Notes under the pieces: model-generated | What the model was told of the DNA's origin: nothing | The model's input: the letters and a program-made list of their open reading frames with translations, nothing else | Databases searched by the model: none | Position numbers and translations under genes: made by a program | DNA from: Circinella minor | Taxonomy: Eukaryota; Mucoromycota; Mucoromycetes; Mucorales; Lichtheimiaceae | DNA: 18,934 nucleotides | Assembly: GCA_016758965.1 (NCBI GenBank) | Contig: JAEPRB010000470.1 | Span: 1 to 18,934 of the forward strand | Direction: 5' to 3' | Shown: positions 8,221 to 16,680 of the stretch, one piece after another | Layout: each line of letters opens with the position of its first letter | How positions within the stretch are numbered: the first letter of the stretch is position 1

Positions 8221-8442
8221 CATTAACAAATCGAAAAACTGCATCTATTCCATACACGCATATTGACATATCTGGCCATTAATAAGGATTTAATATAAAT
8301 AGAGAGAACATTTTATTTTAATACATAAACTTCATTTTACTTTTATTCTTTTGGGTCTCGTTGACATATTACTGCCTCGTTTTCTTATTAATTTCTATTG
8401 ATATAACATCCATTCTACTTAACAACATCCTTTCTTCTTAAA

Positions 8443-11260
8443 ATGTTTTCCCCCAATCTACCACTCGTCGTCAAGCAAAAGAAGATCATGAGAAATATGT
8501 TGAGAAATTGATTAATGATCATATTCCTCATTTTGCAAACTTATATAAAAAGAAAAACAGTAATAAGAAGCGAAAATTTCAAGAAAATACCTCTACTGGT
8601 GAAGGTAGTAGCTCTCTGGGATTCGTTGGAAACAATGGTCATATTTCAGAAAGAGTATTCGAAAACCAAGAAACTTTAGTCAAGGAAAAGGTCTACCGAG
8701 AAATACAAGAATCTCGTGGATATAATACATCTACATCTTATTGTGCTAAGCAAGTTGAATTTCTTATTTTCTGTGATCAGCATTATGCCCACTGTCCTCT
8801 TGCAACGCGTCATCAAGCTACCAGTGACAAACTTCTTTCATTTCTTTATCATAAGGTAGTATATAAAATTTATTGTTGGGGTCCGAAAAAGAAGTACATC
8901 TATACCTTAACTAACTATTATTTTTATAATATGTATAGGTGATTAATCGTCAGCTTCGTAAGCCTGGTACAAAACACATTGAAGAATCAAATATCGGTAA
9001 TAACGAGGGATTTGATGAAGAAACCATTAAAACCGATGCCATTCAAAAAAAATTATCCTACAGTACTTGTAATGTTTATGTATCTGCAATTGTCGATCTT
9101 TGGAATTATCAACGGCTCATGTGTTTCAACAGCACTGAATCTCCACGTACAAAGGTCATTACTAAACTCCTCAAAGTAGTTCGAATGTGAGAAGCAAACA
9201 ACAATCGGGAAAATAATGTTGATCGCGCCACAACTTCCATTTCAAATGGCTATACAACAAACCTCCAGGTAGCAGCTATTACTAAACACTTCTATAACAA
9301 CCCCGAGCAATTTTATAAGTTCAGTTTTCGAAATGCAATTGCCTTTTTGATGTCGCATTATCTATTGCTTCGAGGGGAATCCGTGCGAAATATCGAATTT
9401 GCCGATTTACAGTTCCAAGAGGTACCAAAAGTAGGAGCTGAGGGTACTTATCCGATTATGATGATGATTTTTAATCAAGGAAAGACCAACAAGTTCAATA
9501 AGACCCAGACAGGTGCTTATATGCGTAACAAAATGGTTGAGATATGTCCATTCATGGCGTTGAGCTTCCATTTCTTTTGGAGATGGCATTGCCAAAAAGA
9601 GACTTTTCCCAACATGGAAAATAATGGAAACTAGTTCCAGCTGAAGGTGCTCCATGGTGCAAGACCTCAGTCTAGATCATCAGAGAAGAAAGGAAAAGGA
9701 AAGGGGCCAGAAAGAACAGGTAATTTTTCAAATTTTGATGTCTTTAATAGCGATGGGATGAATAGATCCTAACTGTATAGTTTTCGTTTATTTTCTTAGG
9801 AGCTGACAGTGTGGTTATTGGTAATGATGATGGTGAGGAATCAAGCGATGATGAAATTTGTGAAGCCGGAAATCAAAATCCATTGGAAACAGCCATTTCG
9901 AAAGGAACCCACACCCGGTTTATGAAAATTGCTTTGAATTCTGCTGGCATATTTGTAACAAGAAAAGTAACCCATGTTCCAAGGTCTTCTGCTGCAAAAA
10001 TGGCTGACTTGGCTGGCGTGCCTGAATCGCAGATACGAAGAATGGGGCAGTGGAACACTGATATGATGACAAATGCGTACCTTGACTCTCTTCCTCACCA
10101 GTTCATGAGAGTGATGGCTAGTTTTGAGAATGATGCGAGCTATTACCTTATAAGAGGCATAGAAGAACCCTGTTCTGATTTGAAAAGAATGATATTTCCT
10201 TGGGTGGATTACTGGCGCGATCGCCATGCTAATAATGCGGTTAATCAAACGTCTGGTTTGGCTGATTCTTTTTTGCTTTTAATTAATTGTTTCAAGACAA
10301 CATTTTTACAAGATGCAGCAGTAATGATGGATGTAATTTCTGAGCACCCTATTTGGAAACATGAGCTGTTCAAGACGCAGCTTTTTCTTGATTTTCAAGG
10401 TATAAACAATATATATAGATTTCTTATTAATGGCTCTTTATATCTAAACATCCTATTTTTCTCTTTCTACTTCGTTTATAGCAAAGTCAAGAGTCATATC
10501 ATTAGCAACACCAAACCAAAGTTCATTGATTTTAGGAAGATTCGCGCCAGAAGTCGAACTGTAGCTTTCTAGTATCAATCAGATATTAAGAGAGTTTAAT
10601 GAACGTCAAAGACAATCTGACCAAGCACAAAGACAGTTACAACAGGCCTTCAACAATGTTATTAGTGAAAAGCAGCAGTTACAACTATCTCTTATATTGA
10701 ATAATGACAACCAGGCAACAGAGACAACTGGGACAGTTGCATCTTCTCCTCATACTAATATCAACAACACTAGCACCAACGTCACATCACCTCCACAACC
10801 TGCACAACACCCCTCAGAAAATACCAGTCCTTTGGTTAATGAAGTCCCTGCCGTCGACCCCACTCCTAATACAACAGCAAACGCCACCATTTCCTTACCC
10901 TACACTAATGAAGGAATTCCCGTCTACAAAATGAATCGACAAGTAGCAACGGTAACTGACCTTTGGGATGAATGGATGGTTGGTCGAGATGGCTTTTGGT
11001 CTATTGAGGAATTAGAATCCAAGTGGGGAACAAAATGGAGAAGACATGACCGCAAATGGTTCAATATTAGAAAAAAAATTATCGATGCAGCTAATGGTCT
11101 TCAAAAAGATCTTGGGCTTTCTGCAAGTTCTGCAATAAGTGTGCTGCAAGGTGTGATGAACGCGCGACATTGGTCTTTGGATCGCTTGGGTACCGAATTA
11201 CAAAAAGGCGCTTATTTCCCCTCACCAGAAACTAAAAGAAGAAAATTAGGTCTTCCTTGA
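8443..11260 (+). pseudogene. Crypton-type tyrosine recombinase with GCR1_C-like tail, stop-interrupted
   Basis: Seen: exons 8443-8855, 8939-9719, 9800-10399 and 10482-11260 join in frame across GT-AG introns of 83, 80 and 82 nt (about 857 codons). The ATG at 8443 needs one extra base in the C run 8450-8454 to read into the long frame. Exon 1 holds the N-terminal DNA-binding part (YCAKQVEFLIFCDQHY). Catalytic set: Arg 9371-9373 (LLLRGESVRN), Lys in NQGKTNKFNK, His and Arg in THVPRSS (9973, 9982), Trp 10051 (GQWN) and nucleophile Tyr 10078-10080 (NAYLDSLP). A Gln-rich coiled coil (about 10570-10690) and a Ser/Thr/Pro linker lead to a GCR1_C-like DNA-binding domain (LWDEWMVGRDGFWSIEELE, KWRRHDRKWF). 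Stops: TGA 9188, TAG 9632, TAG 10562. Known: these enzymes move a circular element through a 3'-phosphotyrosyl link. The protein as written is inactive unless the stops are read through. Confidence 0.85.
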
Positions 11261-11379
11261 TAGTTATAGTTGTACTTTTTTTTTCTTTAAAAATAATAAT
11301 CATTGAATACAATTTTTATAATAAATATGTCTTGCAAAAAAAAAATCTCAATGACCCTTAATGTGAGTTATTTTAAACT

Positions 11380-11416
11380 GGGTTCCAAAAAAGCGGGGAA
11401 CCTAGGCTGGCACCCA
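11380..11416. repeat. Right end of the Crypton-like unit: GGGTTCC-N10-GGAACC plus inverse of the left terminus
   Basis: GGGTTCC 11380-11386 and GGAACC 11397-11402 flank AAAAAAGCGG. The overlapping 11393-11416 is an imperfect inverse of 7551-7574. It lies about 120 bp past the recombinase stop. Confidence 0.65.
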
Positions 11417-12735
11417 CCTTAGGAGTTTGGTAAATAATCCTTTATTATAATCTTTGACTATAATACCAATACTGATTCCCTTTTTTTTAATCTTATACAT
11501 AGATGCTCTTGTCCGGTAATGGAGTTTATATGTTGGTTCTCATAGGCTTGACACAGGTAGTTGTAATATTCTTTTTTTTGGTCGAATTACGCGTACTCTT
11601 TTACTCATATTTTTCTCCTTAATTTAATTTTTAATCTTCCTATTCATTAACCACATCCTTGTTTTTATCTAGCTCGTATACTTAAGCTTACTTGATGATT
11701 TCCTTGTATCTTATGCTTAGTGCAGGTAGTAACTATAGTTTTTTTTTTCTTTTTTTTGTGTGTGCTTGCATGCGCTATCTCCGTGTATTCTTTCAATAAC
11801 GATTCACAAGCACTAATATATCTGCTTTTTTTTCTCCCACTTTTTTTTATTTTGTCTATCCCAACTTTACTATATGAGATAAATACGAGTAGTAAAATAG
11901 AAAGATGGGACTAAAGTAAAATATAGTTGAGAATCTGTTTATTCCTGAAATAAAATAACTACTCTTTTATATCTTTTCTAAATTATGTAACTATCTTATT
12001 TTATCCGATCATGGCTAAACTATGTTTTATACGAATGGATGAGAGGACCTATTATATTTGTTCTATTATAAATATTAATTCTAGATCATTCTCTGAAACC
12101 GTTTATGACAGTTATTACTAATCTCATTCTTTCTTTGATGTTCCTTTATTATCCGGATTAATAATAAGAATGAATCAAAATAAATAATAGTGTTTAATTG
12201 GTTATATCTTTTATCCTTGACAGAATGATGTTTGACCGATTATTCATGAATGGATGGAATATATGTGTTATTATGGTGGTTCACCACACTATATCTGCTT
12301 TTGTTTGAAACAGAGCTATATGCGCATTTGGTACTTTGACATAGGTACCAATGTTTTTTTTTACTTGCTTACATATCCCCTTTTAAATGAACTTGTATAC
12401 TCTTACTCATCTTAATCATATTCACTAGTGAATAAATAGTTTGCTAAGGTACATCTATTCCAGTTATTGACTATATCACGAAGACCGTGTTTGCCAAAAG
12501 CCAGGGTAAATAGTAAAAGACTAGTAATAGAGGAATCATAAATGGTACCAAAAAAAAGGAAATTAACATGTATAAATATTTTACTTTAATAATAGGTAAC
12601 TTCTTTAAGCTTAAAGATTTGGAAGGTATGTACTTGTTCTTTTTCATGTATATATCATATGATTTTATTGATTTCTCTTGAATATTTCGTGCTTTTTCAT
12701 AGTGATGGTTCCCATAGAAACATGTTATTTATCTC
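11417..12735. other. AT-rich intergenic DNA
   Basis: No coding frame of convincing composition on either strand. One 7-bp inverted repeat (TTGGTAC 12328-12334 and GTACCAA 12345-12351, ten-base loop) was noted. Otherwise I see T-rich filler only. Confidence 0.5.
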
Positions 12736-12739
12736 TTCC

Positions 12740-12930
12740 CCAAGTTATTCTGTAACTATATTATTTATAGCGTAACCAGTCTTTTTTTTCAATATTATTG
12801 TGTAAACATGATTTTTATGATATAACTAATCTTTTCTTCGATCTTATTCAGTACATAATATTTAAAGCATAACTAATTCTTCTTCAATATTATTGCGTGA
12901 ACATTTTCATATACTTACATTATTTTTTTT
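12740..12930. repeat. Degenerate tandem repeat, four units of 46-50 bp
   Basis: Units begin near 12740 (CCAAGTTATTC), 12790 (CAATATTATTG), 12839 (CGATCTTATTC) and 12885 (CAATATTATTG). Each is followed by GTAACTAT- or GTAAACAT-type text and then ATAACTAATC-type text. The last unit contains TATTATTGCGTG, also the core of the 34-bp array at 7945-8220. Confidence 0.6.
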
Positions 12931-13443
12931 TCTATAGAATGGTATGGGTTCGTGTCAATTTTTTTTTACTGTGATTCATTTCGTGTTATTCATTTACATC
13001 ATATTTTTGTAGTTATATTTATTCAAAGGTATTTTAAATAGATCATGTTTAGTTCGTTATATGGTAAACAAAGACTCGTAATATTGTAAATTTAGATAAA
13101 TAGTTTAGCTTTACAATAGAAATTATATATGTATTTTAGTATAGTAGATAAAAAGATAATAAATAAATAAAAGATACTTCTTTATGTATATAAAAGGAAA
13201 TGAAAAGCAGATGATTTGATCAATTTAAAAGAATAATAAGCCAATACCAAATGATAGTTATAGAATGTCCGAAAGAAATGAGCCAATGCTGAAGGCTGTG
13301 TATACTATGAGTAAAAAAAACGATCAATATAACGTTTTGATTGAAAGGTGTAACATAGAACATTAGCCAATAAAGAAAAAGACTAAAGTCGCTGTGAACC
13401 TATCATCATTGTCTTCTAATTCTCAAAATCATCGATTAAGCGT
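12931..13443. other. AT-rich intergenic DNA
   Basis: Nothing coding or repeated was recognised. Confidence 0.45.
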
Positions 13444-13620
13444 GCTCAAACCGCTAAAAATAAAAGATTGATCAAGTTTGAGCTGCTCAAACTACTTGTT
13501 TTAACACGTTTGAGCAGATAAAATACTTGGTTTTTGATTTTTAAACTTTCTAAAACCTAATAACTTAACCAGCTCAAACAAGCTCAAACTTGCGGTTTGA
13601 GCCGAGTTTGAGCTGGTTAA
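13444..13620. repeat. Octamer cluster and hairpin (GCTCAAAC), MITE-like
   Basis: Eight copies of GCTCAAAC or its inverse lie in under 180 bp. Forward copies are at 13444, 13485, 13572 and 13582. Inverse copies (GTTTGAGC) are at 13476, 13508, 13595 and 13606. The last four form a strong hairpin: TTAACCAGCTCAAAC plus GCTCAAAC (13565-13589) faces its inverse (13595-13620) across a five-base loop, with a 2/3-base internal bulge. This resembles a foldback element or the end of a hAT- or Helitron-type element, but no flanking duplication was found. Confidence 0.7.
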
Positions 13621-13956
13621 AAAAACATTTTATGTCCGGCGGGGATAATGTGTCCTGGGCGGCTTTCAGCCAATAAAAAATGACTTTAAGGATTGTTAAA
13701 ATTCATTTTGATTGGATAATGAAGTTTCTTTCCCCGTCTTTCTTTTTTGAATTTAATTTTTTTGTAACTGCATAATAATGCTTGGTTTTTGAGTTCCTCA
13801 TTCCATCACTCGAGTTCTATTTATTTTTCATACTGCTTCAAGCATGTCATATATAAAACCATTTTGACATCAATTTCAAGAAGCTAATTCTGATAAGTGA
13901 ATGTTAAAGTCAAATTTTGAAATATATATTAGTCATAGCGATGCATCTCTTGGTGA
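13621..13956. other. Non-coding stretch between hairpin cluster and coding relic
   Basis: A short GC-richer patch (about 13633-13672) lies just after the hairpin. The rest is AT-rich with no recognised feature. Confidence 0.4.
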
Positions 13957-14634
13957 ATGGCTCTTATTGATACCTCTATTGAAGTTCAGGAAAATATTAC
14001 TTTTATGCCAACTGAGTCAATGATCGAGAACAATATTGAGAAAGAAAATAGATCAAAGATAAGGAAGAGAATGACGCCATTATCACTGTCAAACAATATT
14101 AAAACTAACTGCACAAAACATCAATGAATGATATTGACGATACACCTTTTGATGACATTGTTAATTTGAAATAATCTCCATACTTCCAAAGCTGTCGATC
14201 TTCAAAAAAAAAACACGTAATAAGCAATGATAATGCATTAGTTGATGCTGGAAGACAAATAGATGTGATTGACATGTCTTCTTTCTTTTATCAATGACTA
14301 TATTAGTTTTTTCTTGCAACATTTGCTTAACATAATTCTAGTTGCAGATAATAATAACAATGTTTTAAATGATTTGACTGCAGAAATCAGTAAGAGAGGA
14401 TTCTTTGTCGAGTAAAAAGTATGTTATATTTCTTTTGTTTTTTAAAAGCATCACGATTTTGGTGCAAATAATAATAATTATTATTATCTTATAAAAGGAT
14501 TTATGCCATCTCCTGGTCAATTATATCCCATCGTAAAGCAATCATTTGATGGTTATGGTATTATGAGATGTACGAAAACCAATAAAGAACACTTTTTGAT
14601 CAAGAAGCATATTGACAAGCTGAAAATGTACTGA
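13957..14634 (+). pseudogene. Weak protein-coding relic, family unknown
   Basis: Seen: protein-like segments of mixed composition follow one another in different frames. MALIDTSIEVQENITF and on (13957-14127) is followed by MNDIDDTPFDDIVNLK (14124-14174, ending TAA), then RSSKKKHVISNDNALVDAG (to about 14297). After a possible intron ending in GCAG comes VLNDLTAEISKRGFFVE. From 14446 to 14634, KHHDFGANNNN leads to FMPSPGQLYPIVKQSFDGYG and an ending rich in His and Lys. Each segment alone is short, and the order and composition are the only argument. No family is recognised. A perfect 20-bp AAT/ATT palindrome at 14468-14487 lies in the last segment. Confidence 0.35.
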
Positions 14635-15447
14635 AATGTATTCATGATGCACATGTATATCCAACCCTGGCATTTCATTTTATTTCAATATTGTACTAAT
14701 AAGAATAGCTTGCTATTATATCGTTGTAGTCTTGGTAAAAACTCTCAAGTTTGCTTCTTGTTCAAGTCCGCATATCAGACGTTGTATTATCAAAATATCA
14801 TAGGTGAAAAAAAAAGACAGTTGAATATGCATCAAAGCAAGCAGTGTAAAGTATAAGCACAAATATTAGAGTATTTTTACTGTCACTACGTCTTTATACA
14901 ATAAAAAAATACTGTTTTCATTTTCTTTCTTTATATAAAACATACTAGAGCGTTTGATATTGCATCCTTTGGAAGCAACATCAAAAAAATTAAATAATTT
15001 AATTTTTTTAGTACTAGACATGATACCTGGGCCTTATGTCTGTTATAATATTTTTGGCGGATCAATACCGTAGCCAATAGAAAATAGAATAGAACAAAAG
15101 ATAATAAAAGAATAAAATAGAAGTTGAAAGATAATGTTTATTGTTTTAATTATGAACGGATATTTATATGTTTTTCTAACTACTGTGAATAATGATAAAT
15201 ATATGTAAAAGCTAATAATAATAATATACGTGGAGTGATTGTGGATTGAATATGTGTTCGTGACTATGGAATGTATACGTGTTCAAATGGATACTATGGT
15301 AAGGTGACGGTGATATGGATACAACTACGTGGCATCATAAAAATCGAATATCTTTATAAAGAAGTAACACAAAAATAATCCAAAAAGGAAAATGGATGTA
15401 CAGTGTGTAGTTTTATTAATAAAAAATATAACACAGTGACCAAAATT
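14635..15447. other. Intergenic DNA downstream of tRNA-Leu
   Basis: A 70-codon frame at 14644-14856 has mixed composition and may be the tail of the preceding relic, but nothing supports it independently. The rest is AT-rich without repeats or frames I trust. Confidence 0.4.
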
Positions 15448-15453
15448 AAAAAA
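15448..15453 (-). terminator. RNA polymerase III terminator of tRNA-Leu
   Basis: Six T on the minus strand (A run on plus), 24 bases past the tRNA 3' end and preceded by TTTA. It is a normal Pol III stop signal. Confidence 0.7.
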
Positions 15454-15476
15454 TAAAGTCATCTTTTTCGATGTAC

Positions 15477-15559
15477 TGGTAACAGTGAGATTCGAACTCA
15501 CGCCTCTTGCGAGACCAGAACTTGAGTCTGGCGCCTTAGACCAACTCGGCCATGTTACC
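15477..15559 (-). tRNA. tRNA-Leu, anticodon CAA, no intron
   Basis: Seen on the minus strand: acceptor GGTAACA pairs with TGTTACC, with A as discriminator base. The A box is TGGCCGAGTTGG. The anticodon stem CCAGA/TCTGG encloses the loop CTCAAGT, giving CAA. A long variable arm (TCTCGCAAGAG) marks a class II tRNA. The T arm is GTGAG-TTCGAAT-CTCAC with a standard B box. All stems are perfect, so the gene is probably functional. It reads UUG leucine codons. Many fungal tRNA-Leu(CAA) genes carry an intron after the anticodon, but this one has none. CCA is not encoded, as expected for a nuclear gene. Confidence 0.96.
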
Positions 15560-15566
15560 TTATGAT

Positions 15567-16173
15567 GTTGACACGTTGTGTGGTAGTTTTGTTTGGTTAG
15601 ACCAAAGATAAGGTTTACGTGATTTGTGAATTAGTATTGATCCTTGGGTGGTCATGTGACCATTCAAGTATGTATAAATATGGGCGGTTTAGCCGCGAAT
15701 TAATAAATCTTCATCTTTTTTTGCTCTTTTACTTTTACTTTTACCTTTTCTTTTCTTTTATTTTGATAGACTTTTTAACAAGGGAATCTCCACCACGTGT
15801 CAAATTGGGGGGTCGACTGGGATTATATCCCAAGTGGCAGCTACCTTGTCTGTGGTAGTCCCACTATAAAAACATGCCGTGGTTGAGCAATTATTATTTT
15901 CATGATTAAGTCTTATTTTATTATTATTATTTGTGGCCCTTGTTGTCTCTGCCGTAATTATATTTCTTCCGTGCCTCTCTGTTCCCATTTTTATTTGTTT
16001 CAAGAAGTTATTTTGCAAGATGTTCTGTTGATGATTCCAACGATTCCGACTTTTTCTTCTTATTATTATTTTTGTCTTTTCTATCCGTGGCACCCAACAA
16101 ATTCCCAGCAACACCCTGTTGGACCAGAAGTTCACAAGAAGGCAGTATCAAGGAACGGTACCTTGGATACTTC
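15567..16173 (+). other. LTR- or promoter-like stretch, possibly another retroelement end
   Basis: Seen: TGTTGACACG at 15567 and GGCACCCAACA ending at 16099 are TGTTG...CAACA termini of the kind found on Copia-type LTRs. Inside are two TATA-like sites (TATAAATA near 15674, TATAAAA near 15865), an AATAAA-like signal near 15702, a CACGTG box near 15795 and pyrimidine-rich tracts. No 5-bp duplication fits the two ends and no primer-binding site was convincing, so the LTR reading is tentative. The gypsy LTR begins directly at 16174, so that element may have inserted into this one. Frames on both strands here look like by-products. Confidence 0.3.
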
Positions 16174-16589
16174 TGAGATATTTATGGATATTGATTTAAT
16201 AGGAAAATAAGGTAAGAATAAAATGATAACAGAATAGGTCTTGTGAGAATCTTTCAGGTGTTTTATTATATGAAAAATAATATGATATAAAAAGATAAAA
16301 AAGATAATTATTTCTATTACAAGTAAGTTTTATATATATATGTTTTAGATATGTATTTTCCTGTATTTGTAGATGATGTTATATTATGATAAATTATATA
16401 TTATGTGATTATGAATAAATAAATTATGTTTGATTACTTTGTTTGTATTATACTATTATAAGGTATCATTGTGGTAGATTTATTATTTGTGTATTTAGAT
16501 AGCAACCGATGTGAGATTATTTTAGTGTTTTTATATTTAGTTTATATTGGAATTATCTGAGATGAAGGATTAATGTGTGCCATACGACA
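16174..16589 (-). mobile_element. 3' LTR of a gypsy element
   Basis: 416 bp with TG...CA ends, matching the solo LTR at 2468-2893 almost base for base. On the minus strand it begins TGTCGTATGG, directly after a purine-rich tract and downstream of pol, which identifies it as the 3' LTR. The matching 5' LTR should lie beyond the right edge. The five bases outside it (ACTTC, 16169-16173) are the predicted duplication. Confidence 0.92.
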
Positions 16590-16601
16590 TCACCCCCTCT
16601 C
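16590..16601 (-). promoter_or_regulatory. Polypurine tract for plus-strand priming
   Basis: Minus strand GAGAGGGGGTGA abuts the 3' LTR directly. Known: RNase H leaves such a tract as primer for second-strand synthesis. Confidence 0.8.
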
Positions 16602-16640
16602 AGGTTGCTTCTATATTTTTTATTTGTTTACTTTTATTTG

Positions 16641-16660
16641 TTTTTTTTTTTTTTTTTTTT
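16641..16660. repeat. Homopolymer T20
   Basis: Twenty T on the plus strand between the pol end and the polypurine tract, continuing into TTA/TTTA repeats. It is prone to length error. Confidence 0.9.
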
Positions 16661-16680
16661 ATTAATTTATTATTTATTTA

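Larger units (their letters stand above)
7465..11416 (+). mobile_element. Crypton-like tyrosine-recombinase element (proposed extent)
   Basis: Seen: a recombinase gene (8443-11260) and a 34-bp tandem array (7945-8220) lie between two matching end structures. Left: GGGTTCC 7465-7471, ten bases, GGAACCC 7482-7488. Right: GGGTTCC 11380-11386, ten bases, GGAACC 11397-11402. In addition, 7551-7574 and the reverse complement of 11393-11416 agree at 17 of 24 positions, both beginning TGGGT and ending CGC. Known: Cryptons carry a tyrosine recombinase and no DDE transposase, and usually lack long terminal inverted repeats. Inferred: the paired motifs are recombinase core sites or element ends. The exact boundary is uncertain by about 90 bp on the left. 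No flanking duplication was identified with confidence. Confidence 0.6.

Noticed and set aside
9841..10248. 135-codon minus-strand frame
   Set aside because: It is antisense to the catalytic exon of the recombinase, whose motifs are clear on the plus strand.
11720..11914. 64-codon hydrophobic frame resembling a small membrane protein
   Set aside because: Its hydrophobic segments come from T runs, it lacks an ATG start and it has no supporting context.
14644..14856. 70-codon frame of mixed composition
   Set aside because: It may be the tail of the preceding relic, but it has no motif, splice evidence or homologue I recognise.
15800..16210. Overlapping frames on both strands (15800-16135 minus, 15902-16210 plus)
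   Set aside because: Neither has recognisable motifs. The plus-strand frame runs into the gypsy LTR and the minus-strand one mirrors a pyrimidine-rich tract.
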